Positions 57,359 to 64,000 of a DNA stretch of 64,000 nucleotides are shown here, piece after piece. The notes beneath the pieces were generated by a model. The model ran no database searches and was not told the origin of the DNA. It saw nothing but the letters and a program-made list of their open reading frames with translations. Source of the stretch: Paralichthys olivaceus (lineage: Eukaryota > Chordata > Actinopteri > Pleuronectiformes > Paralichthyidae); assembly GCF_024713975.1 (NCBI RefSeq), contig NC_091113.1, forward strand, positions 9,312,501 through 9,376,500. Direction: 5' to 3'. The translations under genes and the position numbers were made by a program. Within the stretch, counting starts at the first letter, position 1; every line of letters starts with the position of its first letter.

Positions 57359-60300
57359 CTGCAGAAACACACAAATCAGTATCTCTATGCTGTGGGTGCA
57401 ATCTGCAGAGGGGTATCATTTTCATAGATCTTACAGATACAGGACCACCTTTCTGTTTACTGCTTAAGATACCAATAATGCAAATGATTTTTTCCTGCTG
57501 ATTCACATTCAGAGCCTTTAACTTGCTTTTATTTTGACACAACTACAGGAAGTACAGTGTGTTAAAGTAAATAATGGAGCCTGAAGTCATCTACTTAATA
57601 TGCATTTACACTTATTTCTGGCAATTTGCAGTTTCTTCATCTCCTTCCCCTTATCCGAGGTTGGAGGCTGCTGTGGCTCAGGAGTTAGAGCGGGTTGTTC
57701 ACTTACCAGAAAGTCAGTGGTTCAATCCCCATCTTCATGTGCCAAAGTATCCTTGGGCAAGGTACTGAACCCAAAATTGTCCCTGACAGACTGAGCGATG
57801 TATGAAAAGTGAATATAAAGCGCTCATGCTGAAATGCACTTGTTGTTAATAAGGTGTTGCTAAATCAAACTGGAACTTTTAAGGATTAGAACTTTAACAT
57901 ATAACCCTTTTGTACAATAACTGTCAACATACAATACAATTTATAAATGACAAGACTGTGATTTGAAGAAAGAGTTAGATGAGAAGATTGGTGTCACGCT
58001 CAGGTCTATAAAGTAAATAATCAGAAGAAATTAGACTGGCTCTGTCCACAGGAAACCAAATCCCTCTATCTGCATCTTTGAAGAGGATAATAAATGCATT
58101 ATATATTGTTTGTGTGAGATATATAAAAACAGAGCTGTGTTTTCATGACAGATTATTGGACGGGCCAGTGGCTTCCTGTGGACTCTGCTTACAGCACGGG
58201 GTTAAAGAAATAGTCTCTTGCAGTGAATAAAAGAAGGTTGTTTGTTGTTGTAGCTGTTGTTCTGGCTCATGTCTCGTCTTGTCTGTTATGTCTGGTTTTC
58301 AGCTCCAGGAGGGAAATAACTGCAGCTTCTTTTATTATTTTTTATGAGGACGAACCACACACACGCACACAAACGCACGCACACACACACACACTCTGCT
58401 GCATCTTACCTTGCATTCACAGCCCATCTGGTAGCGCTGGCTGAGGCTCTTCTTCTGGGTGGTGCTCAAGGAGTCCCAGAGCATGATGTAATCACAGAGG
58501 GTCACATGCATTTGACCGCCGGCCTCGGCCTTGCCTGTAAAGAAACAAAAATGGATGAAAGCATCACAGTGACCGACAATAAATTGTATATCGTAAAAGA
58601 TGTAAAGTATCTCGAATGACCCCTGAGGGCTAGGTAATAAACCCCGCTGCTCCACCATGTTGGTGGATGGGACAAGAACTTTGATATATGTTCAAGTGTT
58701 CATTTCTTCAGCATGTTAGGTTTTAATCAACTATTTGGTTTTCTAAATGTCGTGATTGACAGTGGAGACTGACTCCAGTTGAGCATGTGTACTGATGGGA
58801 CATCGATGCTGCAGCCCGATCCCCTGATCGCTCCTGCACAGACTCGGGCTCCAAATGATGTAAATTGTACAAAACAGCAATATTTGTATTCAGGACATTT
58901 TGTCTACATTTGAGGATATTGCGAGAAAATATTGACGACTCATCCATCTTTAGATACAGTCCATGTGACAGAAATAATTTCAGACATAAGACAGAACACC
59001 CGGCTCCTGATGCATCAGTGTAAATGTTCTCATCTGACAGAAGGTCACCAGCTACAAGCCTCAGATTCGCATGTGCGACAGATAAAATCTGTGACTCCTC
59101 AGAGCGGTGCCCGCAGGCATCAACCCACACCACCTGTCCTTGTGAAAATCTGGCATTTTTTCACTCTTTACTGGCAACAGTCAAAACAGGAAGATGTTTC
59201 ATGTTGAGTTTTAAGGTCGACAACACTATCTGCCTGCAGAGCAACTCTCAACATGCTGAAGTCGTCCCAGTCCGTCCTCGACACAGACGCAACTGACTCA
59301 CATTTCACTGGAGCTCGTCCAACTTTTAACCCTTAAAACTAAAGAAAGGATGAGTCATTTTAAAACAGACGGCCCAGTCGGCAGAAACTTTCTTTCCCAT
59401 CACTCAATTCCTTCATCTTGAGAGAAAAAAAAGGGAAGGAAATGCTGGCTTCAGCAGTTCCTCTCCGTACAACTCTGTGTAATTAGGGGTGAGTGTTTGC
59501 GGGTGCATCTCTGTCTGAGATGAGGAAACCAGAGCGTGCATGACATCATGGTCCCCTGTGTCTCGTCCTCTCGCTCTACCATGTCTATATGTACACTGCG
59601 GACTGCCTGCGCTACCTTCAATCACTATAACAGCCAGGTCAAGTGTGCAGACACGAAAGGAATACTTCAACATTTCAGGAAATATATCCACTGTCTGGTG
59701 GAGAGTTGGATAACTCTCCAAAAACACAGAATTTACCAACCAGCAGCTCTGAAGTTGTGTCTCATGTGTGTAATCCATACAAAAACAGAAGTATAATAAC
59801 GACACTAGCTAAGCCGACCTCTTCAATCAAGCTGCAGCAAATTTCACACACTGATCAGTTCCTGATTTGGTTTTGCATAAATCTGTTTGGTTGTTTTTGT
59901 GCAGTCTTACTTACAAACCAACCAACAGAAAGAGGTGAAAATAACTTCATAACCTCCTCGGTGGAGGCAACTAAAGCTCTGATATGAGGAAGGCAGCTGT
60001 AGAGTCTGGTTATAAAATGAAAGAAGTGAAAAATAAGTTTAGTTTACAGACATAAAAATCTGTGTAACACAAGGTCATAGACAGTCAATAGGACTCAGTA
60101 CATCCAGTCAGCTTCAACATGCTCCCTTCAGGGTGTGAAAGATTTTTATTTTCATTCCAGAGTCATATCAAGTTGAGTGGGGGAGAACAAGCTAAACAGT
60201 ACGTATATTTACATTTCCCATGAGCCCGAGACAACAGACAAGGTCACTCCCAGTCTCCACGGTTGAGTCTGCAGCTTATCATTACGCATAATAACATCAA

Positions 60301-61044
60301 CAGTGATTCCTCCGACACACAGAATGTCCCCGCTAGTCTTTATCCAACCTTGTGTTAGTCTGCCTGGATGTTTACAGCTGCAGGTCAATATCTGTTTATC
60401 TGTCCGTTTGTGGAATCCTATTGTTTCCCAATGGATTTCTATTCTTTCACTTTGTTTTTACCAACAACACTGAAATCATGCAGCTGTGACTTTAAAGCGT
60501 TACATCCATTTATTTGTCTTTTTTTCATCTTAACAAAGAAAATATCCATCATAGATGAACAATCTCCTACTCCTTCCTTACACTGCCACATCATCTCCTC
60601 AGAGAACGTCATCACTTTCTCTCTTTTCTTACGTAAATGCAGCGTTAATGAGCCTCAAGCCGAATGCTGACTTGTTGCACTGCTTTTATTATAAATCACA
60701 CAAACTGAAAAAAAAAGTAGAAACAGACCTGAGATCAAGTACTCCTTCTTGCCAGTGGCATCCAGGGTAACGCCACACACAGCGGACACTGGAGCGGTGA
60801 ACACAGCCTCGATGTCCTGGTTAGGACCCTTGAACATCTGGAACAAAACCATGGAGGGAGGGGCGGGTCAAAGGTCAGGAGGAAGGGGTCAAAGAATGAC
60901 TATAAAACCCTGTAGCCTACAGTGATGATGACAGTGTTCTTACCTTGATCTGTTTGACCTCGTACTGGATCCTCTTGATGGGGTTCCCATAGATATCGTT
61001 CCCTGAGTCCACCTCCTTCTCCCCCACCACCTTCGCTCGAATCA
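57161..61044 (-). CDS. timp2: Tissue inhibitor of metalloproteinases 2, exons 2-5 (partial)
   Basis: Secreted inhibitor of matrix metalloproteinases; the family blocks the catalytic zinc with its N-terminal Cys and also helps activate proMMP-2. Exons 61044-60944, 60837-60729, 58534-58410 and 57358-57161 join in phase and give about 175 aa. They cover the N-terminal domain from [20 protein letters not shown] onward and the whole C-terminal domain. Nine of the twelve family cysteines are visible: [28 protein letters not shown] and SCSW. The other three, the inhibitory Cys-x-Cys and the signal peptide belong to exon 1, beyond the window. The acidic tail [10 protein letters not shown] is specific to TIMP2 and binds the proMMP-2 hemopexin domain. 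Confidence 0.96.
57359..58409 (-). other. timp2 intron 4
   Basis: 1.05 kb, containing one SINE copy (57660-57845) and a CA run near 58362-58395. No exon found. Confidence 0.8.
57660..57845 (+). repeat. tRNA-derived SINE copy
   Basis: A tRNA-like head has A-box TGGCTCAGGAGTTAGAGCGG (57674-57693) and B-box GGTTCAATCCC (57719-57729), spaced as in a tRNA gene. It is followed by TATCCTTGGGCAAGGTACTG, ACCCAAAATTGTCCCTGAC and AATATAAAGCGCTCATGC. The body rules out a functional tRNA gene and matches a common fish SINE type. A second, antisense copy lies at 35041-35170. Confidence 0.75.
58410..58534 (-). CDS. timp2: timp2 exon 4
   Basis: 125 nt from TTCTTTACAG to TGCAAG|GTAAGA. Encodes [35 protein letters not shown] and MGCECK. 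The human equivalent reads FIVPWD where this has YIMLWD. Confidence 0.96.
58760..58985. repeat. Dispersed repeat, CTCCAAATG / CATCCATCTTT family
   Basis: Contains CCTGCACAGACTCGGGCTCC followed by AAATGATGTAA, and CATCCATCTTTAGATACAGT. The word order matches the copy at about 34330-34450. Confidence 0.5.
59835..59985 (+). repeat. Dispersed repeat, GCGTAATCCTG family, diverged copy 3
   Basis: Retains a TTTGGTTTTGCATAAATCTG / TTGGTTGTTTTTGTGCAGTC core, an ACAAACCAACCAACAGA stretch and the terminal AACCTCCTCGGTGGAGGCAA, a typical end for this repeat type. Confidence 0.5.
60729..60837 (-). CDS. timp2: timp2 exon 3
   Basis: 109 nt from TTTGTTCCAG to TCTCAG|GTCTGT. Encodes [20 protein letters not shown], then [16 protein letters not shown], part of the N-terminal inhibitory domain. 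Confidence 0.96.
60944..61044 (-). CDS. timp2: timp2 exon 2
   Basis: 101 nt from CTCTCACAG to ATCAAG|GTAAGA. Encodes [20 protein letters not shown] and [13 protein letters not shown]. It starts with the last two bases of a split Val codon whose first base is in the missing exon 1. Confidence 0.96.
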
Positions 61045-61219
61045 CTGTGAGAGAAACACAGAGGAACAAGGTCAGTTCATCTGCAGGTTATATTCTCAAT
61101 TGATCTGCAAAATATCATGTTGGTTTTTTTCTGGCCAACAGTTAAAACCCAAACATCTTCAATTCACGATAACGTTTAACAGGGAAAAGCAGGAAATCTT
61201 CATGATTAATGAATGTTTG

Positions 61220-61520
61220 GGCTTTCAGTTCATCAACTGATTATTGCAGCTCTAAAGACAAGAACCTATGCAGGTCTGGAATAACAATCGTTTTCATTAT
61301 TGATTAATCTACACATAAACAATCATAATCATCTAATCGTTGCTGAATTGTGTTTCCAAATGGTTTTAGTTAAAAAAAGCAGCAAATTCTCACTCCAGTG
61401 AGAATGTTTGCCATTTTTTCCTTGACAAATTATTTTCAATTCTGAAAATGGTTGCATATTCCTTTTCTGTCAATCAACTAATTGATTGATTAACTGCAGC
61501 ACTTGGTTGGAAGAAAAATC
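61220..61520. repeat. Dispersed repeat, GGGCTGCAACTAA family fragments
   Basis: Contains AACTGATTATTGCAGCTCTA, TTTTCATTATTGATTAATCT and a terminal TTGATTGATTAACTGCAGC. It looks like two fragments in inverted arrangement. Confidence 0.45.
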
Positions 61521-62222
61521 TACCACTACAACTCCGATAACTGATTTTAATGCAAAAATACCAAATATTCGATGGTCCAAAGTTCTCAGATGTGACAATT
61601 TTCTTGTTCTTAAATTAAATTAAACATTTGACACAGTGACCTCCATGTTCCAGTTTTCTGATGTCTCATAGAATCAAATAACAATTTGTCAGATTTTACA
61701 ACAATGAAAACAATCATCTACTCAACTTATCGTGACATGAAAGCTGATGATACTGAATCATCAGCCTGCCTCAGATTCTTATCCACAACCTCCCAGGCTG
61801 AGAAAAAGGCAGATCGGACAAAAGCCAAAACAACTTTCAGAGCTGCATGAAGTCTGATGGGCACATACCACAATAAAGCATGGCTCTGATAAGCTTCAGC
61901 ATCTAGTCTAGTCAATGAAAACCAAACTAAAAGTTTCTGTTAGTCATAGTCCTGTGAAAAAAACATGACCAGGAAACAGTCACAAGACCAGAATTAAGGT
62001 AGAAAAATACAACTTGTAAGCTGATACACAAAGAAAGACTTGGCCAGAGGCAAGTTTCTCACTGTGTGTGTCTGTGTGTGTCTGTGTGTGTGTGTGTGTG
62101 TGTGTGTTTTATTGGCCTGACTGACTACATCAAGCTTCAGCTATGCTTATGGCATTTATTCAGAATGGAAAATATGAGCAATAGAGAGAAGAAAAACATA
62201 GAATAAGCAGGAACAGGGGACA

Positions 62223-62340
<118 letters not shown>

Positions 62341-64000
62341 TCACTGCTGGTGCTCTTACACCCTTGGGTTCAGTTAATGGTTTGGAGCAGACACAAATAT
62401 GAAGGTTCATGGCTCCCAGAGTTATTAGCGGCTAGTTTTTCGGCTCCTTTCCGCGTTACTTCCGTTTTCCTTTTACATTCTTCCCGCTGCAGCTAATTAT
62501 GAAGCTGAAACAAATTTGGTAATAGCAATAAAAATTGTTATAGAAATCGTATAAACACTTAGAATAAAACTATAAACCATTTTCTTCCTATCATAACCCA
62601 ACTGGGATTATTGGGCTCATGAAGTGGCTCAAAGAAATAATCATATTGCATCAATTCTGCTTTTTACCAGCACATCATCTTTATAAGATGTTAATTGGAT
62701 AGTGTTTATAGATTGTTGTGCTGCCCCCAAAAAATAATTACTGCAGATTTAAGTCATAAAAGTCCAAATAAATTAAAAACCTTAACAAGCAAAATATTCA
62801 TCTTAGATAAATGACTGACTCATTCATTATTAGGAAAGAGAAAATGAAGAGATAGAGGTTCGATAAGCTATTTGTTGATTAACACATGCAGGTTTTTATC
62901 AAGTGGAACCATTATCATCACTGATCAATGGACTTAGTAAATATGTATTAGTGCTGGTTCTTCACAAGCAAACCTCTGCATTTAGGTTCCACTCTGATGC
63001 TTATGCAAATATGCAGCGGCAGCAGCCAGAGTACACACATAAACACACACATGCAGCAGTATACCTGGCTGGCACTCTCTCCTGCATTCCTCTCAGTTTT
63101 TCCACTCTCATTTCCTGACCTCGTTCTGAGCCACAAACTAATGAGGAGAGAATCAGCAGCAGCGCAACAAACACCAAGGAGCAAATTACACTGTTACTCA
63201 GAATGCAATGCTACGAGAGCTTTATCTGTCTACCTTGGTGTTGCAGACAACTTCTCCGTTTCTCCCCTCCTGCAATAAAGCTATAGACTACAGTGTGATT
63301 TCAAAATAGCACGATGGCCAAGGGCCTGCAGGCGACCAGAGCTTCACTGCAGACTGATCCCACAGTCGCCTGATCAGCACCGATCAATCAGCACAGAGGA
63401 GCCCCCTCCAAAAACCATCTAGTGACCCACATTCAGCCGGCTCCCCTACCCTCCCGGCCAGGACGACGCTTAATGACTTATGCACGCATCAGTCGCACTA
63501 CGCAATGTTTTCCATGCAAACCCCTTATGAACACACACGCCACATCCTCAGTGCCCCCCCGCACTCTTCATTCAGTCCACCGCAGGACTATCCATTTCTT
63601 TTTTCATACTCCAGCGACCACCAAATCATCCCAGACTTTCCTGGTGTGGTTAAATTCAGCTCCAGACGTGCGCAGGCCCTCTGTTTAACCTGCCATTTGA
63701 ACAGAGACGAGTTGCCCTCGAACACAACTCAGCCTGCAGCTCACGACCTCTGACGACATCTGGATGAAGAACATGTGCAGCAAAGGAGAAAGCTCCGGTT
63801 TTTCATGACAGTGATCGGAGATGCACTGCTGACTAAGGGGGGAGAGGGACTGAATGGGACAGGGTGATGGGAGGTCAAGAGTAAGGCCGATACATTCACA
63901 AGATAATATCATCAACTACAATACAATACAACTCTATACATCCCAAAAGTAATTTGGTTTAGGGAATATTAGTTGTATTGAGCTAAACGTTTTTCTAATT

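Larger units (their letters stand above)
58535..60728 (-). other. timp2 intron 3
   Basis: 2.2 kb with two dispersed repeat fragments (58760-58985 and 59835-59975). No exon found. Confidence 0.8.

Noticed and set aside
57674-57729. Possible tRNA gene (A-box and B-box present)
   Set aside because: The sequence continues into a SINE body with CCTTGGGCAAGG and lacks a clean acceptor stem, and a related copy exists at 35041. It is a tRNA-derived SINE, not a tRNA gene.

Overview
The window is vertebrate nuclear DNA, almost certainly from a ray-finned (teleost) fish. It has intron-containing genes with GT-AG splice sites, several short introns (91-111 bp), many CA/TG microsatellites and dispersed repeats of kinds I know from teleost genomes. 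There is no operon structure, phage, plasmid or CRISPR array. Four protein-coding genes can be reconstructed exon by exon, with reading frames that join cleanly across the splice sites.

Layout: 1-10.2 kb is repeat-rich intergenic DNA. socs3 lies on the minus strand (CDS 12235-13021, non-coding first exon at about 13.9-14.1 kb). A 2.5 kb spacer with a TG array separates it from pgs1 on the plus strand (10 coding exons, 16934-30363), so the two genes are head to head. A 4.6 kb convergent spacer (30.4-34.9 kb) follows. cyth1 is on the minus strand (12 coding exons plus a 3-nt microexon, 34940-47645), with a CCAAT/GC-box promoter beside a 275-bp GATA/TATC repeat at 47.86-48.13 kb. From 48.1 to 57.1 kb there is no recognised gene. 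timp2 follows on the minus strand (exons 2-5, 57161-61044); its signal-peptide exon lies beyond 64 kb.

The genes do not form a pathway. socs3 is a cytokine/JAK-STAT feedback inhibitor, pgs1 the mitochondrial phosphatidylglycerophosphate synthase of cardiolipin synthesis, cyth1 an ARF exchange factor and timp2 a metalloproteinase inhibitor. What unites them is synteny: as I recall human 17q25.3, the order and relative strands are SOCS3-PGS1-(DNAH17)-CYTH1-(USP36)-TIMP2. DNAH17 and USP36 are not recognisable here, as expected for one post-duplication teleost copy of the block. I did not decide between a and b ohnologues.

Most interesting details: a complete 3-nt GAG microexon in cyth1 that would toggle the diglycine/triglycine PH-domain variants; a 109-bp intron inside the socs3 coding sequence, which in mammals sits in one exon; a possible spliced 3' UTR in pgs1; and several dispersed repeats, including two tRNA-derived SINE copies and a 522-bp element with terminal inverted repeats. 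I found no convincing novel biological system. Repeat family assignments come from memory and internal comparison, without database searching.
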